DNA of 64,000 bases, from NCBI GenBank assembly GCA_035553375.1, contig DATNCY010000370.1:31897-95896 (forward strand). The letters run 5' to 3'. The stretch comes from JAJPHU01 sp035553375. Its GTDB lineage: Bacteria > Planctomycetota > Planctomycetia > Gemmatales > Gemmataceae. Positions 1 through 7,344 of this stretch are shown here, in pieces. Every line of letters begins with the position of its first letter. Within the stretch, counting starts at the first letter, position 1. The notes below the pieces were generated by a model. The model did not search any database, was not told the DNA's origin, and worked only from the letters and a program-made list of their open reading frames with translations. The position numbers and the translations under genes are program-made.

Positions 1-699
1 CCTCTCAGGAAACTCGGTTTCGTCTGCTTCCTCGCTTTTCCCTTGGTCTATGGCTCTGCTGCCGCAGCGGAATCGGCCAACGGTCTGGTCGTGGACAAAG
101 CCAAACGAACCGTCATCGTTCCCGCCAAAATTGCTCCGCGCATTATCAATGACCCTCGCTACAAGCGTGAAGATGGCAAGCCCTATCCCATCGAGGTCAT
201 CGCGAGCTACCCCTTTCCCAAAGGACAAAAAGCTCACGAGACGGTAGTGACTATCGACGCCAAGCCGAGCGAAATCCACAAGGCATTGGAAAGCCTCGGT
301 CTCAAGCCTGGCGCGCCCGTCATGGGCGAGAGCAAGGAAGCGCCCAAAGGCCCCGAAGTGAAAATCTATCTGGACATACCGGCCGAGGATGGCAAATTCA
401 AGCGTTTATCGATCGAAAAAGTCCTCGTTGATCCCAAGACGAACAAACCGATGCCGAAAGTTCAGTGGCGTTTCACCGGCTCGGCTTTGAAGCAACCGAA
501 CCCCGACAAGGACGAAAAGGTCTACGGTGCCGATCTCACCGGCACGCTGATTTCCATTTTCCCCGTCACGAACGAGACGGTGTTTCAGACGAGTTTGACA
601 ATGAAGGATGAAAAATATGTCAAACTGGAGACGAACCGGAAGCTACTGCCCAAAGAAGGCACGGCCGTGAAGTTGATCCTTGAAATCCCGGCCAAGTAG
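1..699 (+). CDS. YdjY-domain secreted protein, 5' end outside the window
   Basis: The reading frame is open from the first base, so the start codon lies upstream of the window. The first roughly 20 codons encode a hydrophobic stretch ending in alanines (FLAFPLVYGSAAAAES), which looks like the end of a signal peptide. The mature part starts LVVDKAKRTVIVPAKIAPR, then has HETVV followed by an IHKALESLGLKPGAPVMG segment. That pattern is what I associate with the YdjY domain common in planctomycete secreted proteins. There are no cysteines after the signal region and no recognisable catalytic motif. The function is unknown; it is probably a periplasmic or surface-associated protein. The family call is from memory of motifs, so it is moderately certain. 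The gene is followed after 56 bases by a lipoprotein gene on the same strand. Confidence 0.7.
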   Translation, partial: PLRKLGFVCFLAFPLVYGSAAAAESANGLVVDKAKRTVIVPAKIAPRIINDPRYKREDGKPYPIEVIASYPFPKGQKAHETVVTIDAKPSEIHKALESLGLKPGAPVMGESKEAPKGPEVKIYLDIPAEDGKFKRLSIEKVLVDPKTNKPMPKVQWRFTGSALKQPNPDKDEKVYGADLTGTLISIFPVTNETVFQTSLTMKDEKYVKLETNRKLLPKEGTAVKLILEIPAK

Positions 700-755
700 G
701 GGCGCGTTCCCTGTCCTTGCCGCCATTTGTGTATTCTGACGAGAGAGAATGAACC

Positions 756-1499
756 ATGCTCCTCCGATCATCTACCCTGCTTGGGAAAATGTGTTGCGGC
801 GGTCTGCTGCTGGCGCTGCTCGGTTGCAGTCGCTCGGCCGTGGTCGTGGCCCCGGAGGGGGCCTCCCATGCCGACGAACCGGCAACCAAGGTGCGACAGG
901 TGGCGCGCGGTCAGGATGCCGAAGCGGAGAATGCCCGCTTCGCCTTCCCCGATGACGCAGGCGGCGTATTGCTCGCCAAGGTGCTGACGCCGAAGGAAAC
1001 GCCAGCCTCGCGACCGGATCGGACACCTCCGCCGCGTCGATCCTCCTCTTCGGTCGGGATGAAGCCGCCTACCTTGCCTCTCCCGCCCAGCCATACCGCG
1101 ATGCCCCACCCGCCATCGCTGGTGAAGTCCGCGCCCGTGCGTCCCCGGCTCGTGATCGATGAAACGCTGAGCGGCTTGCCCGATACGCCCATCCTGCCGC
1201 AACCTCAATCGCTGCCGGAGGGAGGCCGAGTACGGGTATCGTCCGTGGACGTGAATCAACCCATTGCGCTCCCCATCCTCGCGCGGCCCGTCTCCGACCG
1301 CGCCCCACTCGATGATCCGACGGCGGAGGCATCGTCCGTCGCTGCCGTGGCCGCGCCGATTCCGTCGCGCGTCACCAAAGCTCCTTTCCTCAAACTGACA
1401 TTGCCCGATCCTTACGATCATCGCCGGCCAGAAACAATCGCCACGCCTGCGGAGTCGAAGGAGTTTCCTCTCGGCAGCCCGCAAACACCTCGGCGCTAG
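756..1499 (+). CDS. Putative lipoprotein, proline-rich, unknown function
   Basis: This 247-residue protein begins with a hydrophobic segment ending in a lipobox (LALLGC, cysteine at about residue 24), so it is probably lipid-anchored at the cell envelope. The rest is low in complexity and rich in proline, alanine, serine and arginine. No domain is recognisable and much of it is probably disordered. The start is preceded by a purine-rich stretch (gagagagaatgaacc). A long open frame on the opposite strand covers the same region but is arginine-rich and has no start context, so I take the plus-strand frame as the gene. No function can be assigned. Confidence 0.6.
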   Translation: MLLRSSTLLGKMCCGGLLLALLGCSRSAVVVAPEGASHADEPATKVRQVARGQDAEAENARFAFPDDAGGVLLAKVLTPKETPASRPDRTPPPRRSSSSVGMKPPTLPLPPSHTAMPHPPSLVKSAPVRPRLVIDETLSGLPDTPILPQPQSLPEGGRVRVSSVDVNQPIALPILARPVSDRAPLDDPTAEASSVAAVAAPIPSRVTKAPFLKLTLPDPYDHRRPETIATPAESKEFPLGSPQTPRR

Positions 1500-1582
1500 C
1501 GAACCGCGCCGCCTTGAGTGATCTCCAGAATATCGCTCAAAATGAATAGCGTCAGAGGCGACCTGGGCCGGGAGTCCTCGCA

Positions 1583-2098
1583 ATGCCACCGCTGGAGAAA
1601 CTCTTCCCGTTCCGTCAAACAGCGGTCGAAGGGAGAGCCGTGGAGTGGTCGAGGGTCTATTGGGGCCAGAGCCCACGCGTTTTGCTTCAGGCTGCCCGAG
1701 AAATCTCGAAGAACTTGGGGCACTACGAGATCATCTGCCCGCTGCACTTGCTGCTGGGTCTGCTTGTCAACGCCAGGCCGTCGGCGCTGGCAGTCGCTGA
1801 ACCGGAGTGGGACCGCGTGCGGGCGATCATGGAGGAGTTCGCTCCACCCTGGGACGACGGGCTAGTAGTGCTGTCGCCGGGCGGCCAGACGCCAACCACC
1901 AAACGAGTCTTGGGGCAGGCGACTATGCTGGCGCAAGAGGCAAGGGAAGCGGTGGAGGTCAAGCACATTTGGGCTGCAATCAACATTGTCGAGATGGAGT
2001 TGGTTCAAGCGGTGTTGTCTCGGCTCGGGCTCGCTACAGAGACAAGCCACTTCACCCCAGGAACTTCCTTCGACGATGATGCACCGGCGATCAGGTAA
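1583..2098 (+). CDS. Stand-alone Clp_N (ClpA/B N-domain)-like protein
   Basis: This 171-residue protein contains two helical half-repeats resembling the ClpA/ClpB/ClpC N-terminal domain. The first is VLLQAAREISKNLGHYEI followed by HLLLGLLVNA; the second is VLGQATMLAQEAREAVEV followed by HIWAAI. In Clp ATPases this domain binds substrates or adaptors. Here no AAA+ ATPase follows, so it could be an adaptor-like or decoy protein; that role is inference. The start codon is preceded by a GGGAG about 9 bases upstream. The last 15 codons are repeated in degraded form at 2911-2958, beyond the next gene. The domain call rests on helix pattern and the HLLLGLL motif and is moderately certain. Confidence 0.6.
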   Translation: MPPLEKLFPFRQTAVEGRAVEWSRVYWGQSPRVLLQAAREISKNLGHYEIICPLHLLLGLLVNARPSALAVAEPEWDRVRAIMEEFAPPWDDGLVVLSPGGQTPTTKRVLGQATMLAQEAREAVEVKHIWAAINIVEMELVQAVLSRLGLATETSHFTPGTSFDDDAPAIR

Positions 2099-2102
2099 AA
2101 TG
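2060..2102 (+). repeat. Direct repeat, copy 1 (3' end of the Clp_N-like gene)
   Basis: This 43-base segment covers the last codons and stop of the Clp_N-like gene. It matches 2920-2962 with about five mismatches in the same orientation. The two copies bracket the gene at 2286-2852. Confidence 0.8.
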
Positions 2103-2285
2103 TTAAGCACAATCCCGCAAGTATCTTGAGGAAATTGCACGTGCAGAGGACAACGCGACGGCAACGCCGACTCCTTACCCGACTGGATGTAACGGCCACG
2201 CGGATGAGGGTTGGTCGAGTCATTGCGTCTTCTTCTGCGTGGACTGGCTGCTGAATTGTGATATTCGACGACAGGAGGTGATGTC

Positions 2286-2852
2286 ATGCGGAAGATGACT
2301 CGACGTGCGGCTTTAGGCGGGTTAAGCGGCGCTGGCTTTGTTTCCCTCTTAGGCACCCTCTCGCCGACTGCAACCGCTGATGAGGGGAAGGCTCAAAGAA
2401 GCGAGTTATTTGTCGTCGGCCCCTTCAACTTGGGTGATTGGTTCCGAAAAGCCAAACCTCGGATCGAAGGGCTTTTCAACGTGGGCTCGCCTGATCGCAA
2501 CGAGATCGCCAAGTCGCTCAGCAAATGCACACTTTTCATAATTGATGAGCGGGTCTGGAAAGACCCAAAGAAGGTGCGCTTTGCTGACGATGGCCCCAGG
2601 CTCGTCGCCGCAGGGAAGCTACACCATGTTTGGAAGGACAATAAAAAGGCATTTACGATACAAATTGGCGATCTAAAAGCAGCGTCCGACAAGATTGACT
2701 ATGACGCTGTGCCACCACATCAACGAGTGACGGTAAGCGTGGATCTGGTAACAGCCGGCAAAGCCGGGGTGGGCTACTCGTCATCGACCTTTTCCATTAT
2801 GCCGGAAAAGCCATACTTCTATGACATCAATGGAAAACTACGTCGTGTTTGA
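2286..2852 (+). CDS. Secreted protein with Tat-like signal, unknown function
   Basis: This 188-residue protein starts with a twin-arginine sequence (MTRRAALGGLSGAG) followed by a hydrophobic stretch and TATADEG. It is probably exported by the Tat pathway or by Sec. The start is preceded by GGAGGTGATGTC, a strong ribosome binding site. The mature part (LFVVGPFNLGDWFRKA and onwards) has no motif I recognise. It lies between two direct repeats derived from the end of the preceding gene, which suggests that this stretch was duplicated or inserted as a unit. Confidence 0.65.
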   Translation: MRKMTRRAALGGLSGAGFVSLLGTLSPTATADEGKAQRSELFVVGPFNLGDWFRKAKPRIEGLFNVGSPDRNEIAKSLSKCTLFIIDERVWKDPKKVRFADDGPRLVAAGKLHHVWKDNKKAFTIQIGDLKAASDKIDYDAVPPHQRVTVSVDLVTAGKAGVGYSSSTFSIMPEKPYFYDINGKLRRV

Positions 2853-2910
2853 TGTCCAAGAAGTGATCGGTTTTGGTCTTCGCGGTGTCGACAGATGACA
2901 AACCAAACGC

Positions 2911-2958
2911 GCCACCTCTGGAACTTCCTTCGGCGATGATGCACCGACGATCAGATGA
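2911..2958 (+). pseudogene. Remnant of a second copy of the Clp_N-like gene's 3' end
   Basis: Translating from 2911 gives ATSGTSFGDDAPTIR and then a stop. The last residues of the Clp_N-like protein at 1583-2098 are FTPGTSFDDDAPAIR and a stop. Only this tail is recognisable; upstream similarity fades within about 40 bases. It looks like what is left of a tandem duplicate. It also constitutes the second copy of the 43-base direct repeat (2920-2962). Confidence 0.65.
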
Positions 2959-3012
2959 AATTGGGCGCTACCGCCAGAGTCGTTCCCGTTCTCCGTGCGT
3001 GAGGGATCGATT

Positions 3013-3280
3013 GTGAGTGAAAGCGAGATACGAGCGCAGCTGTTCGCCGCCCTCCAAGCGTTGGCAGAGTTCGTTCCCGAGATGGGGGGGTGGCCAACTC
3101 ATGGCCGCAGTCGGGGAGTTGTGCGCCGATCTCCACGGACGTGGTCTCTGGGATGCCGCCGACGTGGAACTTCTTGAGGCCGTATGGCGGTTCCCCCGCG
3201 GCTTTGAAGCTGCGACAGTCCCTCCAAGAGTCGAACTGACGGCGCAAGCGGCCTTGCCTTCCTCATCCTTTCCCTGGTAA
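3013..3280 (+). pseudogene. Possible small gene with a frameshift in a run of G
   Basis: A GTG at 3013 opens a frame reading VSESEIRAQLFAALQAL and on to EFVPEMGG. The frame then runs across seven G at 3084-3090. Beyond the run the protein-like composition continues one base later (QLMAAVGELCADLHGRGLW, then DAADVELLEAVW) to a stop at 3280. Removing one G would join both halves into a protein of about 88 residues. The halves look like one acidic, helical protein, but I do not recognise a family. It may be a decayed gene, a sequencing error in a homopolymer, or chance. Confidence 0.4.
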
Positions 3281-3345
3281 CTTGTCGCGGCGTGCGGTGG
3301 CCAGGATGGCCCATCATCGGTTTCTCTCCTAGCAGGATGCTCCCC

Positions 3346-4500
3346 ATGCGTTTGTTCGTCAGCGCGGGCGAACCCAGTGGCGATTTACACGGTGCCAACC
3401 TCATTCACGCTCTCCGTCGGTGCCAGCCTGGCGCAGAGATACACGGCTTCGGCGGCGAACGCATGACGGCGGCCGGCTGTCGCTTGCTCTATCCACTCTG
3501 CGATCTCGCCGTCGTCGGCCTGGCACCTGTGATTGCCAATGTGCCGCGCTTCTGGCGCATCCTCGGCATGGCCGATCGCTTTTTTCAAGAACAGCGCCCC
3601 GACGCCCTGGTACTCATCGATTATCCCGGCTTTCACTGGTGGCTGGCTAGGCGCGCGCGGGCGCACGGCATCCCCGTACTGTATTTCGTGCCGCCGCAGA
3701 TTTGGGGATGGTTGACGTATCGCGTCAAGAAAATGCGCCGCCTGACGGATCGCGTCTTGTGTACCCTGCCCTTCGAGGAAGAATGGTATCGCCAGCGCAA
3801 CGTCGCGGCGCAGTACATCGGCCATCCCTATTTCGACGAGCTGCGCGAACAGCGTTTGGATGGTGCTTTCGTGCAAGCACAGCGCGAGAAACCCGGCGTC
3901 ATCATCGGCGTGCTGCCCGGTTCGCGCAACTCGGAACTGCAATACAATCTGTCATCACTGCTGCGCGCGGCCACGCTCATCCACGCGCGGCGGCCCGATG
4001 CACGGTTCCTCGTCGCCTGCTTCCGCGAAAGTCATCGCCAGCAAGTCGAGGCGTCCTTGCGGGGGCTTGGCCTGCCCATCGAGACGCACATTGGCCGCAC
4101 GCCGGAGATTATCCACCTCGCTCACTCGTGCTTGACCGTGTCCGGTTCGGTTAGCCTGGAACTGCTTTATCGCGGCAAACCCTCGGTTGTAGTCTATCGT
4201 CATCGCTGGATCAGCATCATGCTGGCCCACTTCCTCAAGCGCGTTCCCTATATCACGCTGGTCAATTTGCTGGCCAAAAAGGAATTGTTCCCGGAGTTCT
4301 TCCGCGTCGGCTGCCCCGCTGAGAACATGGCCGATCATGTCGTGCATTGGCTGAACGATCGAACCGCGTATGAAACGCGATGCGGCGAACTGGCCGCCTT
4401 GCGCGAACAGGTGGCCGCACCCGGCGCATGCGAACGCGCGGCCGACGCGGTTCTGTCGATGGTACGAGAACGAAAGGACGAGCGGCCGCTTGCAGCTTAA
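3346..4500 (+). CDS. lpxB: Lipid-A-disaccharide synthase
   Basis: LpxB condenses UDP-2,3-diacylglucosamine with lipid X to form the disaccharide of lipid A at the inner membrane. The protein begins MRLFVSAGEPSGDLHGANL, the typical LpxB N-terminus with the conserved GEPSGD. It contains GFGG, a PDALVLIDYPGFH-like stretch, YFVPPQIWGW, VLPGSRNSEL and LTVSGSVSLELL, all hallmarks of the family. Starting at 3346 gives 384 residues, close to the E. coli length. That start has AGGA nearby at about 3334, whereas the longer frame from 3292 adds a non-conserved leader. It stands alone here without other lpx genes, and its presence implies lipid A production. Confidence 0.93.
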   Translation: MRLFVSAGEPSGDLHGANLIHALRRCQPGAEIHGFGGERMTAAGCRLLYPLCDLAVVGLAPVIANVPRFWRILGMADRFFQEQRPDALVLIDYPGFHWWLARRARAHGIPVLYFVPPQIWGWLTYRVKKMRRLTDRVLCTLPFEEEWYRQRNVAAQYIGHPYFDELREQRLDGAFVQAQREKPGVIIGVLPGSRNSELQYNLSSLLRAATLIHARRPDARFLVACFRESHRQQVEASLRGLGLPIETHIGRTPEIIHLAHSCLTVSGSVSLELLYRGKPSVVVYRHRWISIMLAHFLKRVPYITLVNLLAKKELFPEFFRVGCPAENMADHVVHWLNDRTAYETRCGELAALREQVAAPGACERAADAVLSMVRERKDERPLAA

Positions 4501-4680
4501 TTACGTATTCGATCCATACACGACGTACTTTTTGGCTTAGATCTACCACGAGGATCTTCGCGGGAAACATGTAGATTCGGGAATAGATGCGATAGTCCTC
4601 GAATTCCTGTACCGTCAGTGGGACATTGAGCCGTACCATACAAAGGGGCGAGCGTGGGCCGCCAAGGCGATCCAATCGCT

Positions 4681-5066
4681 GGAGACGCCTTCCATCACCT
4701 CCTCGCCGTCCTCTAGGCTCCCGTCTACCGCAGCGACAACGAAGCCTCCTTACGGCAGGACTGGCCGCGCATCCCCATCCCTGCCGACCTCGCCATGCTG
4801 GAAACCTCTCAAGTAAGGTCAATCCGTCTGGTATCGTGGACGTGTACATCAACGAGCATATGTGTTGGGCCAACGTGCCAGCTGATGTATGGACTATGAC
4901 CATCGGCGGTTATCCGGTAATCAAGAAATGGCTCAGCTATCGAGAATCGAAGATTCTGGGCCGGCCGCCGCACCTAGAAGAGATGACGTACATCACCGAG
5001 ATGATCCGGCGTCTCAAGGCGCTGATGGTCTCAGTCCTTGACAAGTTCGCACGTGGATGCGACTAA
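4681..5066 (+). pseudogene. Decayed C-terminal part of a type ISP restriction-modification enzyme
   Basis: Two fragments in different frames match the specificity/C-terminal region typical of type ISP (LlaBIII-like) single-chain restriction-modification enzymes. From 4684 one frame reads GDAFHHLLAVL, a TAG stop at 4714-4716, then APVYRSDNEASLRQDWPRIP. Family members usually read AVLHAPAYR...LRQDWPRIPLP here. From about 4826 another frame reads VDVYINEHMCWANVPADVW, then GGYPVIKKWLSYRE, ILGRPPHLEEMTYITEMIRR and a stop at 5066. Between them roughly 100 residues of the usual domain are missing. The nuclease, helicase and methylase parts are absent. It is therefore a dead remnant with at least one stop, one frameshift and one deletion. 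The region 4501-4680 holds nothing I can assign. Confidence 0.75.
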
Positions 5067-5123
5067 TACAATCTGTCATTACTCGCCTGAGTTTCCTCCC
5101 TGCCCTCGAAAGGAGATACGATC

Positions 5124-6443
5124 TTGTCGCAAAACACTTCCTTGGCGAAACCCGCCAGCCGGCGCGACTTCCTGGCTGGCGCGACCGTTGCGGCCGCCGG
5201 TGCGGCCCTGACTTCGCTGGCTCCCAATGTCCACGCCGCTGGCAGCGATATTCTCCGTATCGGTCTGATTGGCTGCGGCAACCGCGGAACCGGCGCGGCC
5301 GAGCAAGCACTGACTGCCGATAAAAACACCAAACTCGTCGCCATGGGCGACATGTTCTCTGATCGTCTGCAAGGCAGTTTGAATCAACTCAAAAGCAGCA
5401 AGCGCGTCGGCGACCGAGTCCAGGTCAAGCCGGAATGCTGTTTCACTGGCTTTGACGCTTACAAGCAGGTAATCCCTCTGGTGGATGTCGTTCTGCTGAC
5501 AACGCCGCCGCACTTTCGGCCGCTGCACTTTAAGGCGGCCGTCGCGGCGGGGAAGCACATCTTCGCCGAGAAGCCGGTTGCCGTCGATGCTCCCGGCGTC
5601 CGCGCGGTGCTAGCCGCCGCCGAGGAAGCCAAGAAGAAGAATCTATCGGTCGTGGCCGGCTTGTGCTGGCGCTATCACCACGGCATGCGCGATACCATGA
5701 AGCGTGTCCACGATGGCACGATCGGCGATATTACCTCCTTGCAGTGTACTTATTACACCACCACGCCCTGGAAACGCGATCGCCAACCGGGCTGGAGCGA
5801 CATGGAATGGCAGGTGCGCAACTGGCTGTTCTTCACCTGGCTGTCGGGCGATTTCAACGTCGAGCAGCACGTCCACAGCCTCGACAAGATGGCCTGGGCC
5901 ATGCGCGACGAATACCCCATCAGCGCGGTCGGCTGCGGCGGACGGCAAGTGCGGACCGAGCCGGTCTACGGCAACATCTTCGATCATCACACCGTCGTTT
6001 ACGAGTATCCCAAAGGCGTCAAGCTCTTCGCCGCTTGCCGTCAACAGCCGGGTTGCCCCAGCGATGTCTCCGATCACATCATGGGAACCAAGGGCACCTG
6101 CCACATCGAAACCGGACCCTTCGAGGGCAAAATTGTCTCCGTACCCGGTGCCGAGAAACTCTGGAGCTCACGGTCCATCAAGCATAAGAACGACAACATG
6201 TATCAAAATGAGCATGATGAACTGTTCGCCAGCATTCGCGCGGGCAAGCCGATCAACAACGGCGAATGGATGGCCAAAAGCTCGCTGATGGCCATCATGG
6301 GCCGTATGGCCACCTATACCGGGCAGGTCATCGCTTGGGACAAGGCGCTCAATTCCAAGGAGGATTTGACGCCGCCCGCTTATGAGCTTGGCTCCTTGCC
6401 CGTCGGCCCCGTGGCGCGACCGGGCATCACGAAGTTTGTGTAA
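5124..6443 (+). CDS. Gfo/Idh/MocA family oxidoreductase with Tat signal
   Basis: This 439-residue NAD(P)-dependent oxidoreductase probably acts on a sugar or sugar derivative outside the cytoplasm. The N-terminus carries SRRDFLAGATVAAAGAAL, a clear twin-arginine signal. The Rossmann fold follows: IGLIGCGNRGTGAAEQA, then HIFAEKPVAVDAPGV with the catalytic-site EKP motif. The second half has the GDFNVEQHVHSLDK stretch found in planctomycete members. Translation starts with TTG at 5124, supported by AAAGGAG 10 bases upstream. Such Tat-exported Gfo/Idh proteins are numerous in planctomycetes; the substrate cannot be read from the sequence. Confidence 0.9.
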   Translation: MSQNTSLAKPASRRDFLAGATVAAAGAALTSLAPNVHAAGSDILRIGLIGCGNRGTGAAEQALTADKNTKLVAMGDMFSDRLQGSLNQLKSSKRVGDRVQVKPECCFTGFDAYKQVIPLVDVVLLTTPPHFRPLHFKAAVAAGKHIFAEKPVAVDAPGVRAVLAAAEEAKKKNLSVVAGLCWRYHHGMRDTMKRVHDGTIGDITSLQCTYYTTTPWKRDRQPGWSDMEWQVRNWLFFTWLSGDFNVEQHVHSLDKMAWAMRDEYPISAVGCGGRQVRTEPVYGNIFDHHTVVYEYPKGVKLFAACRQQPGCPSDVSDHIMGTKGTCHIETGPFEGKIVSVPGAEKLWSSRSIKHKNDNMYQNEHDELFASIRAGKPINNGEWMAKSSLMAIMGRMATYTGQVIAWDKALNSKEDLTPPAYELGSLPVGPVARPGITKFV

Positions 6444-6448
6444 TCGGC

Positions 6449-6527
6449 TGACAGTCAGGAGTCAGGGGTCAGGAGGCAGGTTGCCATTACGATGCCTCTC
6501 TGCTGCTTCCTGCTTCCTGACTCCTGC
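6449..6527. repeat. Imperfect inverted repeat of CAGGAGTCAGG type
   Basis: The left arm holds two tandem gtcagg-type units (cagtcaggagtcagg...). The right arm holds their complements (cttcctgcttcctgactcctg). It lies between the stop of the oxidoreductase and the ribosome binding site of the Uma2-like gene. It could form a hairpin and act as a terminator or mRNA stabiliser, or be a small dispersed element. Confidence 0.6.
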
Positions 6528-6543
6528 TTTACGGAGGATAGAG

Positions 6544-7317
6544 ATGATCTTCAAATCACACGAGGAGCCGGACAAGGATCTCTATCCCGATGATGATGGA
6601 CTGCCCATGGCCGACAACACCCTGCAATACGAGTGGATCGTGACGATCAAGGGCAACATGGACGCTCTGTTTCGTCACGATCCCAATGTTTTCGTTGGCG
6701 GTAATTTGCTCTGGTACGCCGTCGAGGGCGAACCGACGATTTGCACCGCCCCGGACGCTTTGGTGGTCTTCGGTCGGCCCAAAGGCTATCGCGGTTCCTA
6801 CATGCAATGGCGTGAGGACGATATTGCGCCGCAAATAGTCTTCGAGATTCTGTCGCCGAGCAACCGCGATGCAGACATGGCTCGCAAGCTTGAGTTCTAC
6901 GACCATTATGGCGTCGAGGAATATTATCTGTACGATCCCGAGGAGGTGGTGTTGTCCGGTTGGCAGCGGGTCGAGGGCAACTTGCAGGCCGTATCGCCGA
7001 TGCACGGATGGACCAGTCCCCGCTTGGGCATTCGCTTCGATATGTCCGGCGAAGAGTTGGTGATATTCGGACCCGACAACGAGCCTTTCCTGCCCTTCGT
7101 GGCAGTCAAGGAGCAACAAGAACAAGAGCGGCTCCGAGCGGACCAAGCCGAGCGGAGAGCGCGCGAAGCGGAGGAGCAAGCACGACTCTCTCAAGAGCAA
7201 GCACGACTCTCTCAAGAGCAAGCGCAGCACGCCCAGGAGCAAGCACAGCATGCTCAACAACGGGCAGAACAATTGGCCGCTCGACTGCGTGCGTTGGGGG
7301 TCGATCCGGATGCGTAG
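6544..7317 (+). CDS. Uma2-family (DUF820) putative endonuclease with coiled-coil tail
   Basis: Residues 1 to about 185 form a PD-(D/E)XK-like Uma2 domain: FVGGNLLWYAVEGEP, PDALVVFG, IVFEILSPSNRDADMARK and YLYDPE. The ILSPS...K arrangement is typical of the active site. The C-terminal 70 residues are a charged coiled coil of seven-residue units (ARLSQEQ repeated exactly, as the 21-base units 7180-7200 and 7201-7221, then degenerate copies). The start at 6544 is preceded by ACGGAGGATAGAG. Uma2 proteins are abundant in planctomycetes and cyanobacteria; their role is unsettled. The tail may mediate oligomerisation and may vary in length by slippage. Confidence 0.85.
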   Translation: MIFKSHEEPDKDLYPDDDGLPMADNTLQYEWIVTIKGNMDALFRHDPNVFVGGNLLWYAVEGEPTICTAPDALVVFGRPKGYRGSYMQWREDDIAPQIVFEILSPSNRDADMARKLEFYDHYGVEEYYLYDPEEVVLSGWQRVEGNLQAVSPMHGWTSPRLGIRFDMSGEELVIFGPDNEPFLPFVAVKEQQEQERLRADQAERRAREAEEQARLSQEQARLSQEQAQHAQEQAQHAQQRAEQLAARLRALGVDPDA

Positions 7318-7344
7318 AACAGTGACGCGAGCAAGGAGTGCCTG

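Noticed and set aside
768..1676. 302-residue open frame on the minus strand
   Set aside because: Arginine/glycine-rich composition, no start context and full overlap with the lipoprotein gene; a shadow of GC-rich coding DNA.
4262..4903. 213-residue minus-strand frame containing TVQEFEDYRIYSRIYMFPAK
   Set aside because: The middle (4498-4639) looks protein-like, but the frame runs antisense into lpxB and through the ISP remnant, and I recognise no family. Left out as probable chance.
7180..7260. Possible CRISPR-like repeats
   Set aside because: They encode coiled-coil heptads in frame within a Uma2-type gene.
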